Source of the DNA: an uncultured Oscillospiraceae bacterium
GTDB taxonomy: Bacteria; Bacillota; Clostridia; Oscillospirales; Oscillospiraceae
Assembly: GCA_934623545.1 (NCBI GenBank)
Contig: CAKTVN010000063.1
Location: 1-8,151 of the forward strand
Length of the DNA stretch: 8,151 nt
Direction: 5' to 3'
The stretch's first letter is position 1. The number at the start of each line of letters is the position of its first letter. The translations under genes and the position numbers were made by a program. Shown one piece after another: positions 1-5,529 of the stretch. Under the pieces are notes generated by a model. That model was given only the letters and a program-made list of their open reading frames with translations, made no database searches and was not told the DNA's origin.

Positions 1-605
1 ATATAGAGCTTCATCTCGAGCGCGCTGTGCCAGTTTTCAAAGGCGAACATCGTGCGCCAGTAGAGCCAGAAGTTCGAGTTCAGGACTTCATCGTCGAAGA
101 AGTCGGTGATCTTCTTGTCCTGAAGCTCCTCGTTCGGAGTGAAGAAAAGCTTCATGATCTCCATCGCGCCCTTGTCGGAGATGTCGAACTTGCCGTCGGT
201 GTGTGCATCCTCGCCGCGATTGATGGTGGCGCGGCAGAGAGAGTAGTTCGGGTCTGCCTTGTTGAGCCAGTAATACTCGTCCAGAACGCTGATGCCCTCG
301 GTCTCGATGGAGGGGATGGAGTGGAACAGGTCCCACATGACCTCGAAATGGTTGTCCATCTCGCGTCCGCCGCGCATGACGTAGCCGATATTTTCAAACT
401 TCCAGCCGTCGCACGCGCCGCCTGCCGTCGGTCCCTTTTCCAGAATGTGAATGCGTTCGCCCTTCATCTGTGCGTCGCGCACCAGATAGCACGCCGCTGT
501 CAGCGCGGCAAGACCGCTGCCGACAATGTAGGCAGATTTGCTGTCCACGCCCGCGGGCTTGCGGGGACGTGCGAATGCTTCATAATTGCCGCTCGAATAA
601 TACAT
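1..605 (-). CDS. ohyA: Oleate hydratase (MCRA family), N-terminal 201 codons, cut by window edge
   Basis: Oleate hydratase is an FAD-dependent enzyme that adds water to cis-9 double bonds of free fatty acids, turning oleate into 10-hydroxystearate; in gut and skin Firmicutes this is linked to detoxifying host fatty acids. The translation opens with [20 protein letters not shown], the hallmark start of the family, followed by a dinucleotide-binding segment [16 protein letters not shown] (residues 26-41) and GGACDGW (62-68). The motif RGGRE (78-82) places a glutamate at position 82, matching the catalytic Glu82 reported for Staphylococcus aureus OhyA, and the last complete codon is Tyr201, also an active-site position there as I recall. 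The start is the ATG at 605-603, eight bases after AGGAGG (619-614); the ATG at 610 is out of frame. The rest of the roughly 590-residue enzyme lies beyond position 1. It is transcribed alone from the promoter at 663-691. Confidence 0.96.
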   Translation of the reverse strand, partial: MYYSSGNYEAFARPRKPAGVDSKSAYIVGSGLAALTAACYLVRDAQMKGERIHILEKGPTAGGACDGWKFENIGYVMRGGREMDNHFEVMWDLFHSIPSIETEGISVLDEYYWLNKADPNYSLCRATINRGEDAHTDGKFDISDKGAMEIMKLFFTPNEELQDKKITDFFDDEVLNSNFWLYWRTMFAFENWHSALEMKLY

Positions 606-662
606 ATCATTGACCTCCTGTAGATTTTGTACGTTGCATTATGTTTTCCTTTTGATGGTCAA

Positions 663-691
663 AGCATACTATTTTCTATCGGGAAGTTCAA
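663..691 (-). promoter_or_regulatory. Sigma-A-type promoter of the oleate hydratase gene
   Basis: On the minus strand a -35 box TTGAAC (691-686) is separated by exactly 17 bases from a -10 box TATGCT (668-663). The predicted start near 656 gives a 5' leader of about 50 nt ending in the AGGAGG ribosome site at 619-614. The promoter begins just beyond the terminator of the upstream gene, so the hydratase gene appears to be an independent transcription unit. I see no convincing operator palindrome in the leader. Confidence 0.7.
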
Positions 692-698
692 TAAACAG

Positions 699-733
699 AA
701 AAATGCCCGTGATAAAGTTCTTATCACAGGCAT
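699..733 (-). terminator. Intrinsic terminator ending the PPIase-kinase-tetR-GNAT unit
   Basis: A 13-bp inverted repeat (703-715 and 721-733, one mismatch, 5-base loop) is followed on the minus strand by a run of T (702-699, then CTGTTTAT). It starts 20 bases after the stop codon of the GNAT gene at 754. No useful T-run follows the hairpin on the plus strand, so it acts in the minus direction. It insulates the oleate hydratase promoter, whose -35 box begins 12 bases further on. Confidence 0.85.
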
Positions 734-753
734 CTGCATTGTATGAAATTTTA

Positions 754-1260
754 TCATTCGCGCGGGTTTGATGAAATGTCCCTCAGCGGCAGCGCAGCGA
801 TGATCTCATCGCCGTCCATCTCGCCGGTTTCCCGGAAGCCGAAGGAGCGGTACAGCTTTGCGGCAGCGGCATTCTCCGGCTCATAGGACAGAAAGCAGCA
901 TCGCGCAGGTCCCGCCGGGAAGCTTCGGATGTATTCCAGTGCCAGACGGACAGCCTCGCGACCGTAGCCTTTTCCCTGATCATGCCGGTCGATCATCAGC
1001 CGCCAGAGGCTGTAGTTTCCCGCTGCGATGGACGGCGCATCCTCGCCGGGGATCTCGCCGTATCCGATCATAAGAAAGCCGACCGGCGTTTCACCGTCAT
1101 AAATTCCAAACGGCAGCGCCGTGCCCCCGGCTGCGACGGTCGTGTACGCCTCGACGATACTTTCTGTGTTGGATGCGACAAAGTCCTTCTGCGCTTCATC
1201 GACCTCAAGCCGCAGCAGCTCCCACACGTTTTTGCCATCCACCCTGCAAAGACGGATCAT
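754..1260 (-). CDS. GNAT-family N-acetyltransferase, BltD (polyamine acetyltransferase)-like
   Basis: This is a 168-residue acetyl-CoA-dependent N-acetyltransferase of the GNAT fold, acting in the cytoplasm on an amine substrate. The acetyl-CoA pyrophosphate loop (motif A) is clear: LWRLMIDRHDQGKGYG, with QGKGYG at residues 95-100. Motif B follows with YEPENAAAAKLYRSFGFRETGE (pattern visible at 126-147), where Asn130 and Tyr137 occupy the usual GNAT positions. The order of motifs and the W-x-x-MID-x-x-x-QGKG core resemble Bacillus BltD, a spermine/spermidine acetyltransferase, so a polyamine is a reasonable guess, but the substrate cannot be read from sequence. The start codon overlaps the stop of the upstream TetR gene as ATGA (1260-1257), which implies translational coupling and makes the GNAT a likely target, or at least a partner, of that regulator. 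It is the last gene before the terminator at 699-733. Confidence 0.88.
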   Translation of the reverse strand: MIRLCRVDGKNVWELLRLEVDEAQKDFVASNTESIVEAYTTVAAGGTALPFGIYDGETPVGFLMIGYGEIPGEDAPSIAAGNYSLWRLMIDRHDQGKGYGREAVRLALEYIRSFPAGPARCCFLSYEPENAAAAKLYRSFGFRETGEMDGDEIIAALPLRDISSNPRE

Positions 1261-1838
1261 GCCTGTCTCCCTTCTTCGGGCTTGTCCGTGCGCAGCCGAC
1301 CCAGCGCGGAGGCGATGCTGCCGTGTATGACGGTCGCGAGCCGGTCGACGATCAGCGCCGGGTCCGCCTTCATGTCGGTCTTGATCCAGTCGAGCATCAG
1401 CCCGACAAAGGCGTATTTGTAGACGGTCGCAATGAAGTCCTGATCCTCCTCGCGGACGGACATTCCCTCCGCCTGCTCATGCACCACGTCGATGAGCAGC
1501 TGATAGGTCAGCTTGTAGAGATAGTTCTCAACCTGCTCGCGGCTGACAGAGCGGTAGACGTTCTGGATGAAGACCTTATTTTCCTGCACTGCCTCAAAGA
1601 TCTGCAAAAAGCCCTGCTGCCAGGTGTCATAGGTCTTTTTGCCCTCCAGCGCCTTGCGCGCATCCTCCTCGCACGACCACTCGACCAGATCGTAGATGTC
1701 CTTGAAGTGGTAGTAGAAGGTCATGCGGTTGATACCACACTCGGCGGCAATGTCGCTGACGGTGATCTTATGCAGCGGTTTTTCCGCCAAGAGCTTTTTG
1801 AGGGAGGCTTCGAGCGCGCGCTTCGTGATCTCAGACAT
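1257..1838 (-). CDS. TetR-family transcriptional regulator (DhaS-like, TetR_C_8 type)
   Basis: This 193-residue DNA-binding regulator has an N-terminal TetR helix-turn-helix at about residues 24-47 (KITVSDIAAECGINRMTFYY, then HFKDIYDLVEW), where the T-F-Y-Y-H-F recognition-helix pattern is diagnostic. The C-terminal half ends in a segment with FVGLMLDWIKTDMKADP (about 144-160) and a final helix IVDRLATVIHGSIASALG. This is the pattern of the TetR_C_8 ligand domain seen in DhaS-type regulators. I chose the ATG at 1838, five bases after GAAGGAG (1850-1844). An in-frame ATG at 2006 would extend the protein through the coding region of the lipid kinase and has no family support. The gene follows the kinase by 55 bases and overlaps the GNAT gene by four. 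A GC-rich palindrome immediately upstream (1860-1885) could be its own operator. The ligand is unknown. Confidence 0.92.
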   Translation of the reverse strand: MSEITKRALEASLKKLLAEKPLHKITVSDIAAECGINRMTFYYHFKDIYDLVEWSCEEDARKALEGKKTYDTWQQGFLQIFEAVQENKVFIQNVYRSVSREQVENYLYKLTYQLLIDVVHEQAEGMSVREEDQDFIATVYKYAFVGLMLDWIKTDMKADPALIVDRLATVIHGSIASALGRLRTDKPEEGRQA

Positions 1839-1859
1839 AGAAACTCCTTCTGAAACGTG

Positions 1860-1885
1860 CCGGGCGCTGCTTTCGCAGTGCCCGG
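1860..1885 (-). promoter_or_regulatory. GC-rich hairpin between kinase and tetR: weak terminator, processing site or TetR operator
   Basis: An 11-bp inverted repeat (1860-1870 and 1875-1885) with one mismatch encloses, on the minus strand, a GAAA tetraloop of the stable GNRA class. It begins nine bases after the kinase stop codon. Only three Ts follow it on the minus strand, so it is a poor factor-independent terminator. It may attenuate read-through or protect the upstream mRNA 3' end. Because it is palindromic and lies directly upstream of a TetR gene it may instead be an operator. A second small perfect palindrome, GACAGACTGTC (1885-1895), abuts it and spans the kinase stop codon. No clear promoter boxes are visible in the 55-base gap. 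Confidence 0.5.
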
Positions 1886-1893
1886 ACAGACTG

Positions 1894-2796
1894 TCATTGC
1901 GGAACGAGGATGCGGATCGCCTGCCGGTTGATGCGGATCTCCACTTCTGTCCGGTCGCCGCCGTACTCGCCGTCCAGCGTCCAGGCGACCGGTTCGTCAA
2001 ACTCAAAGCGGATGCAGTCGGTCTGATACGTGATGAAATACTCGTTCTGGAAATTGCCGCGCAGAAGGCAGCCTGCGGCGTTGCTGAAATCGATCAGATT
2101 CTTAAAATCCGGGACGACGAGCACCTCGGCTTTTCCGTCGTTGAGACAGATGCCGAAATCTTCAGACCGGGGCTTGAAGCCGCCGACGCTCATCGTGCTG
2201 CACACCAGCCCGTCGATCACATCCGCCTCGGCGGTCTGCCCGCCGCAGCTCACGCGCATATGGATGGGGTGCACATCGCCCAGCGCACGCACGCCCGCGA
2301 GCAGATACGCAAGCCTTCCAAGCACGCGCTTATCCTCCTGCGGCGTCTCGTAGGAGACGTCGGTAAACAGCCCGAACGCCGCCACATAGGCAAACCAGCG
2401 GTCGTCGCCGAAGGAGCCGATGTCCATTGCGAACTCGCGCCCGGAGATGATGTCCTTCGCCGCCGCGACGGGGTTCTTGGAAAGCCCGAGCGTCGAGGCG
2501 ACGTCGTTCACTGTCCCGCCGGGGATATAGCCGAGTGTCGGGCGCCGCTCCGCCGGAAGCTGCATCAGCCCGGATACGGCTTCATTGAGCGTGCCGTCTC
2601 CGCCCGTGCAGACGATCAGGTCAAAGTCCGCCCCATGGTCGACGATCTGATGCGTCAGATCGCGCGGCGCGGCGGTCGGATGGACCGTGATGTCATAGCC
2701 TCCTTCGGAAAAGATCTGGAGGACCTCCATCAAAGAATTGCGGATCTCTGCGTGCCCTGCATGGGGGTTGACAAAAAACAGCATTTTCTTTTTCAT
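1894..2796 (-). CDS. Diacylglycerol kinase family lipid kinase (DgkB/YegS type)
   Basis: This 300-residue soluble lipid kinase belongs to the DAGK_cat family, whose members phosphorylate diacylglycerol or related lipids with ATP; Bacillus DgkB returns diacylglycerol to phospholipid synthesis. The nucleotide-binding loop GGDGTLNE is at residues 65-72, preceded by the N-terminal FFVNPHAGH (7-15) strand-loop. IPGGTVNDVASTLG (91-104) matches the second conserved block. Near the C-terminus VAWTLDGEYGG carries the conserved D-G-E of the family. Length matches DgkB (about 300). The ATG at 2796 is preceded by GAGGT (2806-2802) with a short spacer. The gene follows the membrane-anchored PPIase by 46 bases with no terminator between them, so co-transcription is likely. 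Whether the substrate is diacylglycerol or another lipid cannot be decided from the sequence. Confidence 0.92.
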   Translation of the reverse strand: MKKKMLFFVNPHAGHAEIRNSLMEVLQIFSEGGYDITVHPTAAPRDLTHQIVDHGADFDLIVCTGGDGTLNEAVSGLMQLPAERRPTLGYIPGGTVNDVASTLGLSKNPVAAAKDIISGREFAMDIGSFGDDRWFAYVAAFGLFTDVSYETPQEDKRVLGRLAYLLAGVRALGDVHPIHMRVSCGGQTAEADVIDGLVCSTMSVGGFKPRSEDFGICLNDGKAEVLVVPDFKNLIDFSNAAGCLLRGNFQNEYFITYQTDCIRFEFDEPVAWTLDGEYGGDRTEVEIRINRQAIRILVPQ

Positions 2797-2798
2797 AA

Positions 2799-2823
2799 AT
2801 TACCTCAGAATATTATCTCAGAA
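2799..2823 (-). repeat. Short tandem duplication covering the kinase ribosome-binding site
   Basis: Two 12-base units, 2799-2810 and 2812-2823, match at 11 of 12 positions with period 13. On the minus strand the downstream copy carries the kinase ribosome site (TGAGGTAAT). The upstream copy reads TGAGATAAT and is probably a degenerate duplicate. Confidence 0.5.
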
Positions 2824-2842
2824 CGGAATGCTTCGGCTGCGT

Positions 2843-4501
2843 TTACTTTTCCGCGGCTTCTTCCTCGGTGGAGGAGTCCTGCGCCGCGGCATTTTCTTCG
2901 GTCGTGCCCTCGTCTGCCGGAGCCTCTTCGGTCGTGCCCTCGTCTGCCGGAGCCTCTTCGGAAGCGGCTTCCTGTCCCGGAAGGGTCGAGACGGCGGCGT
3001 TATCCATGTTGGAGGTCACGGGATAGCGGCTGCAGATCTCGTCAAGGAGCGCAGACGCCTGCTCGTCCAGATAGCTCTGCTTTGCGGCGGTGATCCAGTA
3101 GATCTCGTCCGTCGTGCCGGAATAGAACATGACGTGATAGCCGAACTTTGTCTTGACGATGCCGGAATCGCCCACGGCTCTGCCGTCGGCAAAGCACCAG
3201 TCGTTGAACTCCGTGACCATCATGCCGGGATAGACGTCCTCATACAGGCCGCCGTTTGATGCGCTGCCGTCCACGGAATACTGCATGGCGAGCTGCGCGA
3301 AGCTGTCCTCCGTGCGCTCCCCTGCTTCCCACTCGGCGTAAATGCGCTCAGCTTCCGTCTGCGCCTGCGCCCAGGCTTCCTCGGTGTATTCGCCGTTTTC
3401 GTCGGTCTCGGTGGGCTGGATGAGGATGTGACGGACGCTGATCATGGGCTTGTCGACCTTTTCGATGCCCTGCGCCGTGAAATCCTCCGCGTGCGCGTCA
3501 TAATAGGCGCTGAGGTCCTCGTCAGTGTACTCGATCTGCTCCACAAGGCTGTTGAGATAGCCCGACGCCAGCAGACTGTTTCGGACGAACTGCATATACT
3601 CCTCCGCGTTCGTATGCGGTCCGAACGCGTCCTGTACGATCGCATCGGCGCTGTCATAGCCGTAGAGCGCTGCGCTCGTCTCCAGATTGGCTCGAATTTC
3701 GCTGAGCTGCTGCTCCGCATCCTCGTCGAGCGTATAGCCGTTTGTCTCCGCCTCCTGGCACACGGCAGCGACCATGCCGAAGCGTTTGAATGCCGCCGTC
3801 AGGAACTGCTGCTGCCAGGTGTTCGTCTCGTCGCAGAGCTGCTCGTCCAGCCCGAGGGTCGTGTCGAGGATGTACGACACATACTGCCCGTACTGGCTGA
3901 CGAAGGTGTAATACTGCTCCCAGTAATAATACGAAAGCTCGCGGTTCGTGAGCGTCCAGTCGCCGCAGTCGGCGACCTGCTGCTGCAAGACCTCGTCCGT
4001 CGCCTGCTCGGCAGTCATGGTGTAGGAAATATAGCCCTTGTCGTTCGTGTGCGCGATCACGCCGTCGACCGCCTCGGGCTGCTCAGCGGGCTGCTCCTCT
4101 GGGGTCTGCTCCGGCTCGGAAACGGACGCGTCCGGCGCTTCGGGAATTGTATTTTCCGGCGCGCGGTTGGATTTCAGCGCCTGCGCCAGGAAGATTGCCG
4201 CCACCGCGAGCAACGCGACGACCGCCGCCAGCGCGACGCCGAGCTTCGCGCTCTTCTTCGGCTGCTTCTCCGGCTCTGCCTGTGTGGGCTGCGCTGCATC
4301 CGCGCTCTGCGTCTCAGCCTCCCCTATATTCTGCGCCTGCGCAGTCTCCTCCGCGTTTGCGGAAGCCGACGCATTGCTTTCTTCCTCCGGCGCGCACGCC
4401 GCTTCGGTATCCGGCTGCGCGGCTGCGGATGCCGCCTGCTCCTGTGCGGAAACGGCGTCCTGCATTTCTTCCTGCTGCGCGCCGTTCAGATTCTGGTCCA
4501 T
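2843..4501 (-). CDS. Membrane-anchored parvulin-type peptidyl-prolyl isomerase (PrsA/SurA-like foldase)
   Basis: This 552-residue protein has one transmembrane segment and an extracellular parvulin domain. Parvulins catalyse cis-trans isomerisation of prolyl bonds and, outside the membrane, help secreted proteins fold. Residues 1-85 form an acidic Ala/Glu/Gln-rich cytoplasmic tail. A basic stretch (KQPKKSAK) precedes the membrane helix at about 87-109 (LGVALAAVVALLAVAAIFLA). An acidic Pro-rich linker follows, then a helical SurA_N-like region (about 150-340). The rotamase domain (about 351-462) shows ISVRHILI, SNGGLYEDVYPGMMVTEF and KFGYHVMFYSG. The C-terminus is an acidic tail with a tandem EEAPADEGTT repeat. 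Unlike PrsA there is no lipobox signal peptide. I chose the ATG at 4501 because AAAGAGG (4515-4509) sits seven bases upstream; the ATG at 4507 is too close to it and the one at 4576 lies at the predicted transcription start. It is the first gene of the four-gene unit. Confidence 0.88.
   Translation of the reverse strand: MDQNLNGAQQEEMQDAVSAQEQAASAAAQPDTEAACAPEEESNASASANAEETAQAQNIGEAETQSADAAQPTQAEPEKQPKKSAKLGVALAAVVALLAVAAIFLAQALKSNRAPENTIPEAPDASVSEPEQTPEEQPAEQPEAVDGVIAHTNDKGYISYTMTAEQATDEVLQQQVADCGDWTLTNRELSYYYWEQYYTFVSQYGQYVSYILDTTLGLDEQLCDETNTWQQQFLTAAFKRFGMVAAVCQEAETNGYTLDEDAEQQLSEIRANLETSAALYGYDSADAIVQDAFGPHTNAEEYMQFVRNSLLASGYLNSLVEQIEYTDEDLSAYYDAHAEDFTAQGIEKVDKPMISVRHILIQPTETDENGEYTEEAWAQAQTEAERIYAEWEAGERTEDSFAQLAMQYSVDGSASNGGLYEDVYPGMMVTEFNDWCFADGRAVGDSGIVKTKFGYHVMFYSGTTDEIYWITAAKQSYLDEQASALLDEICSRYPVTSNMDNAAVSTLPGQEAASEEAPADEGTTEEAPADEGTTEENAAAQDSSTEEEAAEK
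2895..2960 (-). repeat. Perfect 30-bp tandem repeat inside the PPIase gene
   Basis: Bases 2901-2930 and 2931-2960 are identical, and the match extends six bases to 2895, giving about 2.2 copies of a 30-bp unit. It encodes the repeated ten-residue block EEAPADEGTT in the acidic C-terminal tail. The period is a multiple of three, so copy-number change would keep the frame and only lengthen or shorten the tail. Confidence 0.9.
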
Positions 4502-4584
4502 GATCATGCCTCTTTCCGCGGCGAGGTTCGCCGCTGTTTTGCTGCAAGCCGGCGCGCAGAGTCCGCACACCGGCATTTGGTTTT

Positions 4585-4613
4585 AGTTTAGCACAGAAGC
4601 GGCGCTTTTTCAA
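4585..4613 (-). promoter_or_regulatory. Promoter of the PPIase-kinase-tetR-GNAT unit, extended -10
   Basis: On the minus strand the -35 box is TTGAAA (4613-4608), with a 17-base spacer and a -10 box TAAACT (4590-4585) preceded by TGC, the extended -10 signature. The start is predicted near 4578, leaving a leader of about 75 nt. That leader holds a small GC hairpin (4518-4534, 6-bp stem, 5-base loop) three bases ahead of the AAAGAGG ribosome site, which could influence initiation. Confidence 0.72.
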
Positions 4614-4663
4614 TCTCCCGCGGCGCGGCGCTGCTGAACAATTTGTAAACTTCCTGCGCCGGA

Positions 4664-4692
4664 TGGACTTTTCTCGCGGTTTCTGCTATGAT
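4664..4692 (+). promoter_or_regulatory. Divergent promoter for the second GNAT gene, extended -10
   Basis: The -10 box TATGAT (4687-4692) is preceded by TGC, an extended -10. The best -35 candidate, TGGACT (4664-4669), has 17-base spacing but only four of six consensus bases. The predicted start near 4699 leaves about 40 nt before the coding start. The -35 boxes of this promoter and of the minus-strand one at 4585-4613 are separated by about 50 bases, so the two could share a regulator site, though I see no clear palindrome between them. Confidence 0.55.
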
Positions 4693-4738
4693 CAGAGCAG
4701 AAAAAGCCCGCTCCGGCGGGGCATGGGAGGCAACGCAC

Positions 4739-5224
4739 ATGACGATCGAACTGGAGCCGCTGACGCGCGGCAATTTCCATCATGCGTGTGCCATCCGGCG
4801 GGAGGATATCCCGGAGGCATTTGTGGATACGGCGCAGACGCTGATGGAGCTGACGGACTACGCCAATGCGCACCGCTGCATCGGGCGCACATTTCTTGCA
4901 AAGGCGGACGGAGCCTATGTGGGGCTTCTCCTGCTGGGCGAAGCCATCCCATGGGAGACCGATCCGGAAGAAATGCGAAAAGAGCCGTTTTACCGGCTCA
5001 TGGGCTTCGTGCTCGACCGGGCTTATCGCGGGCAGGGACTCGGCGGCGCGATCTTGGAGCAGGCGATCGCGCAGGTCTACCGCGACTTCGGCGTCCGTCC
5101 GATCGCGCTGGGCTGCCACAAAGAAAACGTCCGCGCCGCGCGCTTTTACGAGCGGCACGGCTTTACCCGGACAGGCGTCTTTGAGGGCAGCGACGAATAT
5201 TTCCTGCGCTATCCGCAAGGTTGA
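4739..5224 (+). CDS. GNAT-family N-acetyltransferase
   Basis: This 161-residue cytoplasmic acetyl-CoA-dependent acetyltransferase shows motif A at about residues 88-104, MGFVLDRAYRGQGLGG, with RGQGLG at 97-102. Motif B runs from LGCHKENVRAARFYERHGF (124-142) to TGVFEGSDEYFLRYP; the Asn130 and Tyr137 positions are again the usual ones. The start is the ATG at 4739, eight bases after GGGAGG (4725-4730). An in-frame ATG at 4688 overlaps the -10 box and has no ribosome site. The protein resembles the first GNAT in this window in motif arrangement but the two are too diverged to be a recent duplication. The substrate is unknown; small-amine or antibiotic acetylation are both possible, and the neighbouring ABC-F gene makes a resistance role tempting but unproven. 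No terminator follows it, so its transcript can run into the ABC-F leader. Confidence 0.88.
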   Translation: MTIELEPLTRGNFHHACAIRREDIPEAFVDTAQTLMELTDYANAHRCIGRTFLAKADGAYVGLLLLGEAIPWETDPEEMRKEPFYRLMGFVLDRAYRGQGLGGAILEQAIAQVYRDFGVRPIALGCHKENVRAARFYERHGFTRTGVFEGSDEYFLRYPQG

Positions 5225-5249
5225 CATCCGCGCCGGGATATGGTATAAG
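5221..5249 (+). promoter_or_regulatory. Strong near-consensus promoter for the ABC-F leader, overlapping the GNAT stop codon
   Basis: A perfect -35 box TTGACA (5221-5226) is followed after 17 bases by TATAAG (5244-5249), preceded by TGG (extended -10). This is the best promoter match in the window. The TGA stop of the GNAT gene (5222-5224) lies inside the -35 box. Predicted initiation near 5256 gives a leader of about 275 nt before the ABC-F start. A strong constitutive promoter in front of a terminator is typical of attenuation control. Confidence 0.85.
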
Positions 5250-5311
5250 GGAAACAGCTGTGGCTCGAACCGCAGCGTATTTTGAACTTTTGAAGACTGA
5301 AAGGTGAGAAA

Positions 5312-5323
5312 ATGAACAACTGA
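5312..5323 (+). CDS. Three-codon leader ORF (Met-Asn-Asn) in the ABC-F leader
   Basis: ATG AAC AAC TGA, followed directly by TAA, is preceded by AAAGGTGAG (5300-5308), which matches the anti-Shine-Dalgarno sequence very well at optimal distance. A site this good in front of a three-codon ORF is unlikely to be there to make a product; the position in an attenuated leader suggests it serves to load a ribosome that senses translation inhibitors. Very short leader ORFs are described upstream of ABC-F genes in Firmicutes such as Listeria lmo0919; I cannot verify the exact similarity here. Confidence 0.6.
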   Translation: MNN

Positions 5324-5457
5324 TAATTTGATTTAAGTAAACCGGAAAAACAGGTCTGCGGCAGCGGGCTTGTCTGTGTGCGCTTAAATTGGATTATCGT
5401 AAATTTTCGAGCCGGATGTGCCTCTCATTCTATGAGTGCGCCCGATCGGTCTGTTTG

Positions 5458-5498
5458 CGAGCCGTTTTTTGCGTATGCAGAAGACAGGCTCGTTTTTT
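5458..5498 (+). terminator. Factor-independent terminator in the ABC-F leader
   Basis: CGAGCC (5458-5463) pairs with GGCTCG (5487-5492). The stem can extend inward through GTTTTTT pairing with AGAAGAC (A-T, G-C and G-U pairs, one bulged A), closing a loop of about eight bases. Six Ts (5493-5498) follow immediately. It ends 31 bases before the ABC-F start codon, so it would stop transcription before the gene unless antitermination occurs. Confidence 0.8.
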
Positions 5499-5529
5499 CA
5501 TGCCATGCGCAGACCGGAGCGGAGGAAAT

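Larger units (their letters stand above)
5256..5529 (+). promoter_or_regulatory. Long 5' leader of the ABC-F gene: putative ribosome-mediated attenuator
   Basis: This stretch without a full gene holds, in order: a small hairpin (5258-5263 with 5270-5275), the Met-Asn-Asn leader ORF (5312-5323), a segment 5363-5375 that can pair over 13 positions (three G-U) with 5482-5494, and the terminator (5458-5498). The 5363-5375 pairing would occupy the terminator's 3' arm and act as antiterminator. Bases 5350-5357 can pair with 5366-5373 and would oppose that. A further repeated element stands out: GGCTCG occurs at 5262-5267 and 5487-5492, and its complement CGAGCC at 5408-5413 and 5458-5463; GGCTCGAA (5262-5269) pairs perfectly with TTCGAGCC (5406-5413). 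Leaders of this kind precede ABC-F resistance genes in Firmicutes, where an antibiotic-stalled ribosome on the leader ORF permits read-through. The pairings are seen; the switching is inferred. Confidence 0.7.

Noticed and set aside
1839..2006. N-terminal extension of the TetR protein to an upstream ATG
   Set aside because: The extension overlaps the kinase coding sequence in another frame, lacks homology, and the ATG at 1838 has a good ribosome site and gives normal family length.
1723..3093. Plus-strand open frame of 456 codons opposite the kinase and tetR genes
   Set aside because: It has no recognisable domain, is rich in Arg/Pro/Ala low complexity, and lies antisense to well-supported genes; long antisense frames are common in GC-rich DNA.
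3428..4591. Plus-strand open frame of 387 codons opposite the PPIase gene
   Set aside because: It is the complement of a Glu/Ala-rich coding region and reads as Arg/Leu/Val-rich sequence without motifs; there is no ribosome site of note.
5389..5529. In-frame 47-residue extension of the ABC-F protein
   Set aside because: It starts at a TTG without a ribosome site, crosses the leader terminator and has no resemblance to ABC-F N-termini; the ATG at 5530 follows GGAGG.
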